A stretch of DNA of 64,000 nucleotides from JADLBR01 sp964651705 (GCA_964651705.1 CAZYWZ010000006.1:1-64000); one strand, 5' to 3'; numbered from the stretch's first letter, positions 49,985 through 59,483 are shown. A program made the numbers and translations. The notes: generated from the sequence alone by a model not told the origin.

Positions 49985-51083
49985 TCAGGGCCACGAGCCC
50001 CAAGACCTGGAATAGTACATTTGGCGCCCAGATGATCAACTCCGGGAACGCGCCTGGGGTGGCCTTGTAGGTCTCGGCCACCATGATCAGGAAGTAGTAG
50101 GCGAAGACGATCGCGAAGCTGAGGGCCACCCCGATGGAAGTCTCCCGCCGATGGGAACGGATCGCCAGGGGTATTCCGATCAGGGTGAAGGTGATGCAGG
50201 AGAAGGAGGCCGCCACCCGCTTCTGGATCTCGGTCAGCGTCCCGCTCCAGACATAGTCGGAGGGCTTCTCCCGCCCCCGGGCGAGACGCCCTATGAGATG
50301 GCTGAGCGGCAGCGCGCTATCGCTCTTGGCGCGGTTGGCCTTCTCCATCAGTTCCGAGAGCGAGATACGGAGGGGAAACTCGTCGAACCGCCTGCCCAGA
50401 TTGATCATCGGGAGCTCGAAGGGCTTGCCCTCATTGCGCTGCTCCATCCGCGCGTCATACAGCTTGAGGATGATCGCGTTGTTGCCCTCGTCGGGCGTGA
50501 TCTCGCCCCTCGCCGCCCGAAAGCTGCGCAGGGGGCGCTTCCGATCATCGAGGTCCCAGACATGGAGGTTGTAGACCACGTTGCCCTCCTTGCGGGCAAC
50601 GTAGATCCGCTTGTCCGGAAACTGGTCGATCACCGTGTCGTCGTCGAAGAGCGAACCCGGGGCCTCCCGGGCGAGATTGTAGACCATGCTCTTGATGCGA
50701 TCCATGGCGAATGGCGCCAGATAGGAGTTCATCATGAAGCAGACCCCGCTCGCCGCCACGGAGAGCAGCAGCACCGGCGCGATCAGGGCGCTCAGGCTGA
50801 TGCCGCTGGCCCGGATCGCCACGAGCTCGCTGTCGGCCGACATCCGCCCGAACACGATGATGATCGCGGTCAGGAGGCCCCACGGGAGGGTGAATACCAG
50901 AGAGAAGGGGATCAGCATCACGATGAACTCCCAGATGAACCAGGCCGGGACGTCGTGGTTGACCATCAGGTCAAAGAGGCGGGTGAAGATATTCCCCAGG
51001 ACCAGGACGAACGTCAGGATCCCGATCGCGATGAGGGTCGTGGCGAGAATCTCTCGCAAAAGGTGGCGGTATAGCGTGAACAT
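49965..51083 (-). CDS. lptF: LptF/LptG-type lipopolysaccharide export permease
   Basis: 372 aa. YjgP/YjgQ family: N-terminal membrane helices 'ATTLIAIGILTFVLVLGNIF', the conserved 'LPWGLLTAIIIVFGRMSADS' and 'ELVAIRASGISLSALIAPVL', a periplasmic jelly-roll domain (about residues 125-270), and C-terminal helices with 'SCITFTLIGIPLAIRSHRRE'. It extracts LPS from the inner membrane with LptB. Only one permease gene is visible here; the choice of F over G is not certain. Convergent with rpe. Confidence 0.88.
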   Translation of the reverse strand: MFTLYRHLLREILATTLIAIGILTFVLVLGNIFTRLFDLMVNHDVPAWFIWEFIVMLIPFSLVFTLPWGLLTAIIIVFGRMSADSELVAIRASGISLSALIAPVLLLSVAASGVCFMMNSYLAPFAMDRIKSMVYNLAREAPGSLFDDDTVIDQFPDKRIYVARKEGNVVYNLHVWDLDDRKRPLRSFRAARGEITPDEGNNAIILKLYDARMEQRNEGKPFELPMINLGRRFDEFPLRISLSELMEKANRAKSDSALPLSHLIGRLARGREKPSDYVWSGTLTEIQKRVAASFSCITFTLIGIPLAIRSHRRETSIGVALSFAIVFAYYFLIMVAETYKATPGAFPELIIWAPNVLFQVLGLVALIKVSRS

Positions 51084-51208
51084 GGCAGGCTTGCGGCAGG
51101 CGATCCCAAGGATACTATGGCAGTCTCACGGACCCGCAAGCTGTTCGGTGACGGAAAATGCCGCGCCGTCGGGGACCGGGCCGATGGCGGTTTTTCGTGA
51201 AGCATCCC
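51084..51208. other. Divergent intergenic region, lptF/sigma
   Basis: About 125 bp separating the divergent lptF-like and sigma-factor genes; it must hold both promoters. No operator-like repeat stood out. Confidence 0.3.
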
Positions 51209-51820
51209 ATGGCCGACAACGTCAAAAGCTCGGTGGCAGGCGAGGAGGACCCCGCGGGTCGGCACCGCGAATGGGTCGCGCGTGCCCGAGAGGGCGAAGA
51301 GGAGGCGTTTCGGATGCTATTCGACGAGTTTTTTCCGAAGATCTACGGCACGATTTTCCACATGGTCGGCCAGGTGGAGACGGCCGAGGATCTCGCCCAG
51401 GCGACCATGGTGCAGGCGTGGCGTCGCCTCGGCCAGTTCGACGGGCGCTCCGCCTTCGGGACATGGCTCTACCGGATCGGCGTCAACACCGCCCTGGACC
51501 ACCTCCGCCGCCGGAAAAACCGCCCCATGGAATCCCTGGAGGTGGCGGCAGAAATCGGGATAGAGCCCTCCGCCGACCCCGACCCCCCGGGACGCGCGCT
51601 CGACGACAGGGCCCTCGGCGATGCCATCGGACGCGCCCTCCAGAAGCTGACGCCAGAGCACCGCACCGTTTTCATCCTTGGGGAAATCGAGGGCATGCCC
51701 TATGAGGAGATCGGCAGGGTGCTGAAGGTCAAGCGGGGCACCATCATGTCGCGGATGCACTATGCCCGGCGACACCTGCAACGCCTGCTGAAGCCATTTT
51801 ATGAGCGAGCTCAGTCCTAA
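51209..51820 (+). CDS. ECF RNA polymerase sigma factor
   Basis: 203 aa from the ATG at 51209. Sigma region 2: 'FRMLFDEFFPKIYGTIFHMV', 'TAEDLAQATMVQAWRRLGQF' and 'FGTWLYRIGVNTALDHLRRR'. Region 4: 'LTPEHRTVFILGEIEGMPYE' with 'EIGRVLKVKRGTIMSRMHYA'. It directs RNA polymerase to a specific promoter set. The next gene overlaps by 20 bp and is the likely anti-sigma factor. Confidence 0.92.
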   Translation: MADNVKSSVAGEEDPAGRHREWVARAREGEEEAFRMLFDEFFPKIYGTIFHMVGQVETAEDLAQATMVQAWRRLGQFDGRSAFGTWLYRIGVNTALDHLRRRKNRPMESLEVAAEIGIEPSADPDPPGRALDDRALGDAIGRALQKLTPEHRTVFILGEIEGMPYEEIGRVLKVKRGTIMSRMHYARRHLQRLLKPFYERAQS

Positions 51821-52289
51821 CGACAAGCGGTTATTCGCCACGGAGTTTTTCGACGGGGCGCTGCCCCCGGAGGAGCTGGCGTGGTTCCGGGAGCACGAGA
51901 TGGCGTCGGATCCGGTGGTGCGGGACACGCTGGCCGAGGCGGAGGCCCTGCGGCGGCTGGTGCGCGGGGCGCGGCGGCCGGAGCCTCCGGCGGCTCTGGA
52001 ATATTATTGGGGGCGGGTGAGGCAAGCGGCGGGTGGCGCGAGGGCGCGGTCGGCGGGCGGGTCTTGGCTGGGGTGGCTGACCCCGGTGCGGGGGCTGGCG
52101 GCGGTGGCGGCGGCACTGTTGGTGGCCGGCGTCCTGATGGTGCCGAGGGGGGAGGGAAGCACCCCGACGGTGGAGAGGGTGGATTCGGGCCAGCCGGATC
52201 TTTACGCCTCGATCATTCCGGCCAAGCAGGCGAGCGTGGTTTGGATCTCTGGGCTCGAGTACCTGCCAGAGGGATACGTGCTGCGATGA
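51801..52289 (+). CDS. Probable membrane-bound anti-sigma factor
   Basis: 162 aa, overlapping the sigma gene by 20 bp. Residues 1-75 are a cytoplasmic helical domain with acidic start ('LSPNDKRLFATEFFDGALPP'), as in anti-sigma domains although without the zinc HxxxCxxC motif. A single TM helix ('GLAAVAAALLVAGVLMVPRG') follows near residue 105, then a short outer domain ending 'ISGLEYLPEGYVLR'. Role inferred from position and topology. Confidence 0.7.
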   Translation: MSELSPNDKRLFATEFFDGALPPEELAWFREHEMASDPVVRDTLAEAEALRRLVRGARRPEPPAALEYYWGRVRQAAGGARARSAGGSWLGWLTPVRGLAAVAAALLVAGVLMVPRGEGSTPTVERVDSGQPDLYASIIPAKQASVVWISGLEYLPEGYVLR

Positions 52290-52729
52290 GGATCTTGGCG
52301 AGCGCGCTTCTGGCGTGCGTGGCGCTCGGGGCGAGCCGCTGCGCGGCCGAGCCGTGGCCTTGGGGGGCGCTGGTGTTGGCGCGCATGGATGAGGGCCCGA
52401 ACGACCCCCGGCTGGAGCGGTATTTGCCCGACCTCAAGCGGGTTTTTGGCTATCGCCGCTACGAGATCTACGGGGAGGCATGGGGCACCGGGCCGGCCAG
52501 CGGCGAAAGCACCGTCCTGCCAACCCATGAGTTTTTTGTCAGATTGGAACCGCGGGGCGATGGCGGTAACCGCCTGAGATTTCGATTCTTCCGCAAGGAG
52601 CGCCTGCTGGTAGACGGGGAGGCCGTGATGCCGATCTCTGCGCCCCTTTTCATCACCGGACCCGAATATGGCAACGGCAAGCTGGTGATGATCATCGAGA
52701 TACGGGAAGCTGCCCCGAAAGGGCGCTGA
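52286..52729 (+). CDS. Exported hypothetical protein in sigma operon
   Basis: 147 aa, ATG at 52286 overlapping the previous stop (ATGA). Signal peptide (MRILASALLACVALGASRC, cleaved near CAA/EPW). The mature part is beta-rich with 'GYRRYEIYGEAWGTGPASGE' and ends 'KLVMIIEIREAAPKGR'. It follows the sigma/anti-sigma pair in one operon, so it may be a signal input or target of that regulator. Family not recognised. Confidence 0.6.
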   Translation: MRILASALLACVALGASRCAAEPWPWGALVLARMDEGPNDPRLERYLPDLKRVFGYRRYEIYGEAWGTGPASGESTVLPTHEFFVRLEPRGDGGNRLRFRFFRKERLLVDGEAVMPISAPLFITGPEYGNGKLVMIIEIREAAPKGR

Positions 52730-52815
52730 CGCAATGCGGATTTGCCAGAAGGCGGGGGTTGTTGCATCTTAATGGCCTTGGCGGGCCAATTGGGGTCCGC
52801 GAAAGAAAGGATCTT

Positions 52816-55095
52816 GTGCAGCCAGTGGCGATCAGGGGTTTCTGTCGGGTAGCGGCCGTCGCATGCGTAGCGGCCATCGGTGCCGCGCTGGAATCGGCAT
52901 CACATGCCCAGTTGGGTGCCCCGGCCAAGACGGATGACGTCGTCCAGATGACGGCCCGCCTGCTGGAGAAGAACCATTTTCTTCAGCAGAATATCGACGA
53001 CGAGGTGTCGCGGCGCCTGCTGACCCGATATACCGACACGCTGGACTATTTTCACATCCTCTTCACCGAGGGCGACATGGCGGAGTTCGATCGGTACGCG
53101 ACGACGCTCGATGACGCCCTCAATGCCGGCGACTCTAGCCCGGCCTTTGAGATCTATGCGCGCTTCCTCAAACGCCAAGAGGAACGGTTGGCGCATGTCG
53201 GGCAACTGCTGGCCTCTCCAGATAGCTTCGACTTCACTCGCGATGAGACCTTCGTGGCAGATCGCCATAAGTTACCTCGGCCAAAGGACTTGGAAGAGGC
53301 CAAGGCCCTGTGGCGCCTCCGCCTAAAATACGACATTCTCCAGGAGAGGCTCGGGGAGAAGAAGAAGAAGCCCGAACCCCAGGAGGTGGCCGATTTGCTG
53401 CGTCGCCGGTACGAGCGCAACCTGCGCTACGACAAAGAGCGGACTCCCGAGGAGATCACGGCCATTTTCCTGACATCGCTCGCCCACGTCTACGATCCCC
53501 ATTCGGACTACATGTCGAGCGAGGAGCTGGAGAATTTTGCGATCAACATGCAACTCAAGCTGTTTGGGATCGGGGCGGTGCTCGCGTCCGAGGACGGGTA
53601 TTGCACCATCAAGAAGCTGATTCCCGGTGGGCCGGCGGAGCGGAGCAAGCAGGTTCGGCCCAACGACCGCATCATCCGGGTGGCGCAAGGCGACGGCGAG
53701 GCGGTGGACGTGGTTGAGATGAGCCTCAACAAGGTGGTCGACATGATCCGCGGGCCCAAGGATACCGAGGTGCGGCTCACGATACTCCCGGAGGATTCGG
53801 CCGATGGGGAACGCAAGGAGGTCGCCCTCATACGCGACGAGATCAAGCTGGAGGACCAGCGGGCGAGCGCGAAAGTCATCGATGTGCCTGGGGCGGGGGG
53901 ATCGGCATGCCGGATGGCGCTGATCGATCTGCCGTCATTCTATTCTCCCATGGACGTGGGGGACAACGGTGGCTCGGGCGAGAGCACCACGGCTGACGTA
54001 GCCCGGCTGCTGGGAAAACTCCAGATGGAAGGGGTGGAGGGGGTCGTGCTTGACCTGCGCCGCAACGGGGGAGGCTCGCTCGACGAGGCGATCAATCTGG
54101 CGGGCCTGTTCATCCCGGAGGGTCCCGTGGTGCAGGTCCGCGATGTCCGGGGGCGCAGGATCGTCCACGCCGATGAGGATGGCGAGGTCTGCTATCCGGG
54201 GCCGCTGTTGGTGTTGACGAGCCGGTTCAGCGCCTCGGCGTCGGAGATCGTGGCGGGTGCCCTCCAGGATTACGGCAGGGCGGTGATCGTCGGGGATTCC
54301 TCGACCCATGGAAAGGGCACCGTGCAGTCGCTGATCGAACTGGGCCCCCTGATGCGCCGCGCCATCCAGTTCTGGTCGCGCCCGCTCCCGTCGCGGCCGG
54401 GTGCCCTCAAGCTCACGGTCCAGAAATATTACCGCGCCAGCGGTTCCTCAACGCAGCTCAACGGCGTCCGCCCCGACGTCATCCTCCCCTCGATCACCGA
54501 CTTTTCGGAGTTTGGCGAGGCATCCTTGGACAATCCGTTGCCGTGGGACGAGATCAGCCCCGCGCCCTATACCCCGACGGGCTCGGTCGACCAGATCGTG
54601 CCCCTGCTGCGCGCCAAATCCGAGAACCGCGTCGCCACGGATCCGGAGTTCGCCTATATCGCGAACGATATCGAGCGCCGCAAGAAACTGCTCGAGGACA
54701 AGAACGTCTCGCTCAACGAGGCGGTCCGCAGGGCCGAGCGCGACGAGATCGACAGGGAACTCAAGGCGCGCAAAGAAGAGCGCGCGGCGCGGCGCGCGAA
54801 AGCGCCCCAGGAGGCCGTGCGCCTGTTGCCGATGACCAAGGTGGACTCTCCCGGGCTGCCGGATGCGGAGGCGTATCAGGAACCCAAGGAGGACGTGGCG
54901 GTCTCCGGGCTGGTGGAAGAAGATGAGGAGGAGACCGACGGGGGGAAGGGACCGCACCTTGATCCCTCCGCCCGCGAGTCGCTCTACATCCTACGCGATT
55001 TCATCCAGCTCCGTGCCGCGGCCCAGCACAAAGAGTCGATCGCCGCTGCCGCCCGCGAGGGTTCCCAGCCATTGACACCCGCGCAGTCACGCTGA
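52816..55095 (+). CDS. prc: C-terminal processing protease (Prc/Tsp type)
   Basis: 759 aa from the GTG at 52816, with AAAGG upstream and a signal peptide (CRVAAVACVAAIGAALESAS). An N-terminal helical domain, then a PDZ domain ('GIGAVLASEDGYCTIKKLIP'), then the S41 core with 'GVVLDLRRNGGGSLDEAINL', catalytic Ser in 'SRFSASASEIVAGALQDYGR' and Lys in 'STHGKGTVQS'. The C-terminal 220 residues are charged, like the DUF3340 tail of E. coli Prc. It degrades or trims periplasmic proteins. Intergenic hairpins follow. Confidence 0.92.
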   Translation: MQPVAIRGFCRVAAVACVAAIGAALESASHAQLGAPAKTDDVVQMTARLLEKNHFLQQNIDDEVSRRLLTRYTDTLDYFHILFTEGDMAEFDRYATTLDDALNAGDSSPAFEIYARFLKRQEERLAHVGQLLASPDSFDFTRDETFVADRHKLPRPKDLEEAKALWRLRLKYDILQERLGEKKKKPEPQEVADLLRRRYERNLRYDKERTPEEITAIFLTSLAHVYDPHSDYMSSEELENFAINMQLKLFGIGAVLASEDGYCTIKKLIPGGPAERSKQVRPNDRIIRVAQGDGEAVDVVEMSLNKVVDMIRGPKDTEVRLTILPEDSADGERKEVALIRDEIKLEDQRASAKVIDVPGAGGSACRMALIDLPSFYSPMDVGDNGGSGESTTADVARLLGKLQMEGVEGVVLDLRRNGGGSLDEAINLAGLFIPEGPVVQVRDVRGRRIVHADEDGEVCYPGPLLVLTSRFSASASEIVAGALQDYGRAVIVGDSSTHGKGTVQSLIELGPLMRRAIQFWSRPLPSRPGALKLTVQKYYRASGSSTQLNGVRPDVILPSITDFSEFGEASLDNPLPWDEISPAPYTPTGSVDQIVPLLRAKSENRVATDPEFAYIANDIERRKKLLEDKNVSLNEAVRRAERDEIDRELKARKEERAARRAKAPQEAVRLLPMTKVDSPGLPDAEAYQEPKEDVAVSGLVEEDEEETDGGKGPHLDPSARESLYILRDFIQLRAAAQHKESIAAAAREGSQPLTPAQSR

Positions 55096-55302
55096 CTCGA
55101 AAATTGGGTCGCGATGTAGGCTGCGCCTTGGCGCACGCGGACGGTGGATTCGGCAGCGTGCGCCAAGGCGCAGCCTACCTTTCCGCCCCGGTGGTGTTCG
55201 CCGCGCGGGGCCACGGGATCTGGTTTGATCAAGATTTCAGACGTGGCCACGGCCGTGAGGCCGTGGATCCCCACCGCGTGGCCCCTCCGTGACCGGAGGG
55301 GC
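55092..55302. repeat. Two intergenic hairpin modules, copy B (inverted)
   Basis: CTGACTCGAAAAT (55092-55104) leads into TAGGCTGCGCC (55117-55127) / GGCGCAGCCTA (55167-55177). Next come CACGGCC/GGCCGTG (55248-55265) and CCCCTCCG/CGGAGGGG (55282-55301). Each module is the reverse complement of its counterpart at 40.9-41.1 kb, but the module order is not reversed, so each was inserted or flipped separately. They close the prc transcript and face the fabF end. Confidence 0.7.
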
Positions 55303-55369
55303 TACAATTTCACCCGCGGTGGTGCCCAGCCTGCGGGACACGGCAGCTGACGGTTCTCGGCGCCGTGCC

Positions 55370-56617
55370 TCAGACCCGCTTAAGCACCAGGCAGCAGTTG
55401 TGTCCGCCGAACCCGAACGAATTGCTCATCGCGACATCCACGCGGGCCTGGCGTGCCACATTGGGCACGTAATCCAGGTCGCACTGGGGGTCGGGTTCCG
55501 CGAGGTTAATCGTCGGATGGATCGTGCCGCTCTCGATGGTCTTGACGCAGGCGATGGTCTCGACCGCGCCCGCCGCACCCAAGAGGTGGCCCACCATGGA
55601 CTTGCTTGAGGAAACCGGGATCCTCTTGGCGCCGTCGCCGAAGACCCGCTTGATGGCCAGCGTCTCGCAGATGTCGCCGAGCGGGGTGGAGGTGCCATGG
55701 GCATTGATGTAGCCGACATCCCCGAGGGCGACGCCCGAGCGCTTCAAGGCGAGGCTCATGGCCTTGGCCGCGCCGGCGCCCTCTGGATCGGGCGCCGAGA
55801 GATGGTGCGCGTCCGCGCTGAGGCCGTAGCCGACCAATTCACAGTAGATCTTTGCGCCGCGCTTCTTGGCGTGCTCCAGGGTCTCGATGACGACGATGCC
55901 GGCGCCTTCGCCCATGAGGAACCCGTCGCGGTCCTTGTCCCAGGGGCGCGAGGCCGCCTGCGGATCGTCATTGCGGAAGCTCACGGCCCGCATGGAGGCA
56001 AATCCGCCGATCCCCATCGGGCATATGGCCGCCTCGCTGCCGCCGGCGATGATCATGTCCGCGTCGCCATCGCGGATGACCCTCCAGCCTTCGCCGATGC
56101 ACTGCGCCGAGGTGGCGCACGCGGTCACGACCGCAAAATTCGGTCCCCGAAACCCGTGCTCCATCGCCACGATGCCCGAGGCGATGTTGCTGATCAGCAT
56201 CGGGATCAGGAAGGGCGAGAGCCGCCCGGGACCCTTCTCCAGGTATATGGCGTGCTGGTTCTCCAGGGTGATCAGGCCTCCGATCCCGGAGCCGATCATC
56301 ACGCCGATGCGGTCCAGATCCAGCCCGCTCGCATCGGCGACCCCCGCGTCGATCACGGCCTGCTTGGCCGCGGCCACGGCCAACTGCGTGTAGCGGTCGG
56401 CCCGGCGCGCATCCTTCGGATTCTTGAAACCGGAGGCCGGCTCGAAGCCTTTGACCTCCGCGGCGATCCGGCACTCGAATGCCGAGGCGTCGAAGGCCGT
56501 GATCGGCCCGGCGCCGCTCCGGCCCGCGACCAGCGAGTCCCAGAAAGAGTTGACATCGTTGCCCACGGGGGTGATGGCACCCATCCCCGTGACCACTATC
56601 CGCCTGTCAGAGTTCAT
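55370..56617 (-). CDS. fabF: Beta-ketoacyl-ACP synthase II
   Basis: 415 aa from the ATG at 56617. Catalytic triad visible: C167 (VVTACATSAQ), H307 (NAHGTST) and H344 (SMVGHLLGAAG). The rest follows FabF closely ('RRIVVTGMGAITPVGNDVNS', 'SNSFGFGGHNCCLVLKRV'). It elongates malonyl-ACP with acyl chains, particularly C16:1 to C18:1. Last gene of the fabD-fabG-acpP-fabF cluster. Confidence 0.96.
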   Translation of the reverse strand: MNSDRRIVVTGMGAITPVGNDVNSFWDSLVAGRSGAGPITAFDASAFECRIAAEVKGFEPASGFKNPKDARRADRYTQLAVAAAKQAVIDAGVADASGLDLDRIGVMIGSGIGGLITLENQHAIYLEKGPGRLSPFLIPMLISNIASGIVAMEHGFRGPNFAVVTACATSAQCIGEGWRVIRDGDADMIIAGGSEAAICPMGIGGFASMRAVSFRNDDPQAASRPWDKDRDGFLMGEGAGIVVIETLEHAKKRGAKIYCELVGYGLSADAHHLSAPDPEGAGAAKAMSLALKRSGVALGDVGYINAHGTSTPLGDICETLAIKRVFGDGAKRIPVSSSKSMVGHLLGAAGAVETIACVKTIESGTIHPTINLAEPDPQCDLDYVPNVARQARVDVAMSNSFGFGGHNCCLVLKRV

Positions 56618-56680
56618 CACAGATCGACATCGCCCCGGCCGGAATTCCCCGAAGGGGGTGGTTCCGGCGGGGCAGGATGC

Positions 56681-56926
56681 CTACTTGTCGGCCTTGTCCT
56701 TGAGGTACTCGATGACCGTCCCGACGGTCTGGAGCTTCTCGGCATCCTCGTCGGGCACCTCGACCCCGAATTCCTCTTCGAACGCCATGACCAGCTCGAC
56801 GGTGTCGAGCGAATCGGCGCCCAGATCCTCGATGAACCGGGCCTCCGGTGTCACCTGCTCGGCGTTGACTCCGAGCTGTTCTACGATGATCTCTTTGACC
56901 CTCTCTTCGAGTGTTTTATCCGCCAT
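56681..56926 (-). CDS. acpP: Acyl carrier protein
   Basis: 81 aa, AAAGGAGG upstream of the ATG at 56926. The phosphopantetheine site is S39 in LGADSLDTVELVMAFEEEF. Acidic throughout, as expected. It carries growing acyl chains to FabD, FabG and FabF, whose genes flank it. Confidence 0.97.
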   Translation of the reverse strand: MADKTLEERVKEIIVEQLGVNAEQVTPEARFIEDLGADSLDTVELVMAFEEEFGVEVPDEDAEKLQTVGTVIEYLKDKADK

Positions 56927-57024
56927 TAGTGTCCTCCTTTGACTGTAGTGGGCGTTCTTTGCGTGGTTCGCGGAGATTTGGCAATCACTTTCTTACGGTG
57001 GCTGCCGGCCCCCGGGAACTCTCC

Positions 57025-57762
57025 CTACATGACCATCCCGCCGTCGACTGTCAAGACCTGCCCGGTGATGTACCTTCCGGAATCTCCCGCCAGGAAGGAC
57101 ACCGCCCCGGCGATGTCGTCGGGCTCGCCGAAACGCCCGAGCGGGATGACCGCCAGCAGGCGCTCGCGCTGCTCGTCGTTGAGTGCGGCCGTCATGTCAG
57201 TCGTGATAAAGCCGGGGGCGATCGCGTTGCAGGTGACCCCGCGGCCCGCGACCTCTTTGGCCACGGCCTTCGTGAAACCGATCAGGCCCGCCTTGGACGC
57301 GGCGTAGTTCGCCTGCCCGGCGTTGCCGATGAGGCCGACGACCGAGGCGATGTTCACGATCCGGCCGGAGCGCTGTTTGATCATGGCGCGCACGGCGGGG
57401 CGGGTGAAATGGAAGGCGCCCTTGAGGTTGGTTGATAGCACCGCGTCCCAGTCGGCCTCGCTCATCCGCATCAGCAGGCCATCCCGGGTGACCCCGGCGT
57501 TGTTCACGAGGATATCGATCCGGCCAAACTCTTTGATCGCGGCCATGACCGCGGCCTCCGATGCCGCGCCGTCGGCGACGTCCACCGCGAGGGCCATGCT
57601 GCGCGCGCCCAGGGCCGCGACCTGATCGGCGGCTCGCATGGCGTTGGCCTCCGTCCGGCTGACGCAGGCGACTGCCGCCCCCTGTGAAGCGAGCTTCAGG
57701 GCGACGGCGGCACCGATCCCTCGGCCGGCGCCGGTGACAATGGCGACCTTATCCTTGAGCAT
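57025..57762 (-). CDS. fabG: 3-oxoacyl-ACP reductase
   Basis: 245 aa from the ATG at 57762. SDR fold: NADPH loop GAGRGIG (11-17), 'ILVNNAGVTRDGLLMRM', catalytic Ser in 'IVNIASVVGLIGNAGQANYA' with YAASK, and 'CNAIAPGFITTDMTAALNDE'. It reduces 3-oxoacyl-ACP in fatty-acid elongation. A 98-bp gap separates it from acpP, which may have its own promoter. Confidence 0.96.
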   Translation of the reverse strand: MLKDKVAIVTGAGRGIGAAVALKLASQGAAVACVSRTEANAMRAADQVAALGARSMALAVDVADGAASEAAVMAAIKEFGRIDILVNNAGVTRDGLLMRMSEADWDAVLSTNLKGAFHFTRPAVRAMIKQRSGRIVNIASVVGLIGNAGQANYAASKAGLIGFTKAVAKEVAGRGVTCNAIAPGFITTDMTAALNDEQRERLLAVIPLGRFGEPDDIAGAVSFLAGDSGRYITGQVLTVDGGMVM

Positions 57763-57779
57763 GGTGCGCGACTCCCGGT

Positions 57780-58718
57780 TCAAGCCAGCGCCTCGGCAGA
57801 GGCGAATTCCAGGGCCTTCTCCAGCGAGGGGACGTCGCTGACGCTCGCCACCCGCGATTCCCCATCGATGCGCTTCGCCAGGCCGGCGAGCACCTCGCCA
57901 GGGCCGAACTCGATGAAGTGTCGGACGCCCTGGGCGACCAGCCAGCGAATGCTATCCTCCCAGCGGACCGTGCCGGTCACCTGCTGGAGCAGCAGGGTCC
58001 GGATCTCGTCGGGGCTGCCCCCGGGCAGGGCGGAATAGTTGGCCACCACGGGGCAGCGGGGCATCTGGATCGGCGCGTCGCGGAGCGCCGCCTCGAGCGT
58101 GATCCGCGCTGGCTCCATCAGGCGAGAGTGGTAGGCGCCGGCGACCTTGAGCGGGATGGCGCGCTTGATGCCCTCCTTCTTTGCGATGTCCGGCACTCTC
58201 TCCAAGCACTCCTGCAGCCCCGACAGCACGACCTGCCCGGGGCAGTTCAGGTTTGCGATATCCACATCCACCTCGGCGGCGATCGTCTGGGCCTTCTCGA
58301 CCGTCGCCCCGATCAGGGAGAGCATGCCCCCGGGGCTGGCATCGCACGCCTCCTGCATCGCGGCGCCGCGCGTGGCCACCAGCCGCAGGCCATCCGCCAG
58401 CGAAAAACTCCCGGCCGCGGCATGCGCCGTGAATTCCCCGAGCGACAAGCCGGCAACGAAGTCGGGCTCCATCGGCATCCGCTCCAAGAAGGCGGCCAGG
58501 CCCGCGAGGCCATGGACGTAGAGGGCCGGCTGGCAGTGCCGGGTCTCGGTGAGCTTCGATTCGGGCCCCGAGAACGACAGCTCCGATAGTGAGTAGCCCA
58601 GGGCCTGGTCCGCGTCCCGATAGACCTTCCCGCTGGCGGCCAACTGGACGAGGTCGGCGCCCATGCCCACGTGCTGCGCGCCCTGGCCCGAAAACAAGAA
58701 TGCAACCTTTGGTTTCAT
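57780..58718 (-). CDS. fabD: Malonyl-CoA:ACP transacylase
   Basis: 312 aa, ATG at 58718. Active-site Ser92 in GLSLGEFTAHAA, oxyanion 'FLFSGQGAQHVGMG' (8-21) and His near 204 in 'KVAGAYHSRLM'. It loads malonyl onto ACP. First gene of the fatty-acid cluster in this window; fabH and plsX, often upstream, are absent. Confidence 0.95.
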   Translation of the reverse strand: MKPKVAFLFSGQGAQHVGMGADLVQLAASGKVYRDADQALGYSLSELSFSGPESKLTETRHCQPALYVHGLAGLAAFLERMPMEPDFVAGLSLGEFTAHAAAGSFSLADGLRLVATRGAAMQEACDASPGGMLSLIGATVEKAQTIAAEVDVDIANLNCPGQVVLSGLQECLERVPDIAKKEGIKRAIPLKVAGAYHSRLMEPARITLEAALRDAPIQMPRCPVVANYSALPGGSPDEIRTLLLQQVTGTVRWEDSIRWLVAQGVRHFIEFGPGEVLAGLAKRIDGESRVASVSDVPSLEKALEFASAEALA

Positions 58719-58865
58719 GCGATGAGATTCTCGTCGGCACCCTCCGGTGCCGTCACCACGAGGACAATGATTGGGCGCCGGTGGTTTTTCAAGCGTTTTC
58801 CGAGAACTTCTCTGTTGCGGCGGTGCCCCCACCTGACGTAGACAGATTCTCCCGGACAAAGCGCC
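58719..58865. other. Divergent intergenic region upstream of fabD
   Basis: 147 bp between divergent genes, presumably with the fab-cluster promoter. I looked for a FabR/FapR-like palindrome and did not find a clear one. Confidence 0.3.
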
Positions 58866-59432
58866 ATGATCGAACGCGATTGGAACATCCAGCCCCCCAC
58901 CGGCAAGTGCGCCGCGACCGGCAGGGCCTTCGCCGACGGCGAGGCCTACTATGCCATCCTCGTCCCGGGGGAGGGGGGGTTGCTCCTGAGACGGGACTTC
59001 TCCGAAGAGGCCTGGGCCGGGCGGCCCAAGGAGCCCCGGCCCGTGTCCTTCTGGAAGAGCGAGTTCAAGGTCGCCCCGCCAGAGCCGGAGCGCACGATCG
59101 CGCAAGATGACGCCGAGTCCCTCTTGCGGCGCATGATCGAGCAGGCAGATCCCTCCACCGAGAACGCGCGGTATATCCTCGCCGTCATGCTCGAGCGAAA
59201 GAAGAAATTCTACCATCGGGACACCGTCGAGCACGAGGGGCGCCCCTGCCTCGTCTACGAACACAAGGAGACCGGCGAGACGTTCCTGATCACCGACCCC
59301 CGGCTCAGGCTCGCCGAGCTGCACCTGGTCCAGATGGAGGTCGCCGACCTGCTGCGGCCCAGGTCGACCCCGTCGGCGACCGCGGAGCCGTCGGCCCCTA
59401 ACGCTACGGACCCGCCGGGGCAGGGCACCTGA
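58866..59432 (+). CDS. Conserved hypothetical protein
   Basis: 188 aa, ATG at 58866. N-terminus 'WNIQPPTGKCAATGRAFADG' followed by 'EAYYAILVPGEGGLLLRRDF' looks like a small beta domain with a single Cys. The middle is helical ('AESLLRRMIEQADPSTENAR', 'YILAVMLERKKKFYHRDTVE') and the tail is Pro/Ser-rich. I do not recognise the family by name. Soluble, cytoplasmic. Divergent from fabD. Confidence 0.6.
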   Translation: MIERDWNIQPPTGKCAATGRAFADGEAYYAILVPGEGGLLLRRDFSEEAWAGRPKEPRPVSFWKSEFKVAPPEPERTIAQDDAESLLRRMIEQADPSTENARYILAVMLERKKKFYHRDTVEHEGRPCLVYEHKETGETFLITDPRLRLAELHLVQMEVADLLRPRSTPSATAEPSAPNATDPPGQGT

Positions 59433-59483
59433 GCCGATAGCCGATGCTGCAAACTTCTCGGATCGGGGTGGAAACTTCCCCTC

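Noticed and set aside
55104..55350. Short plus-strand ORFs between prc and fabF
   Set aside because: They run through the inverted hairpin repeats, have no RBS, and their peptides simply translate the palindromes.
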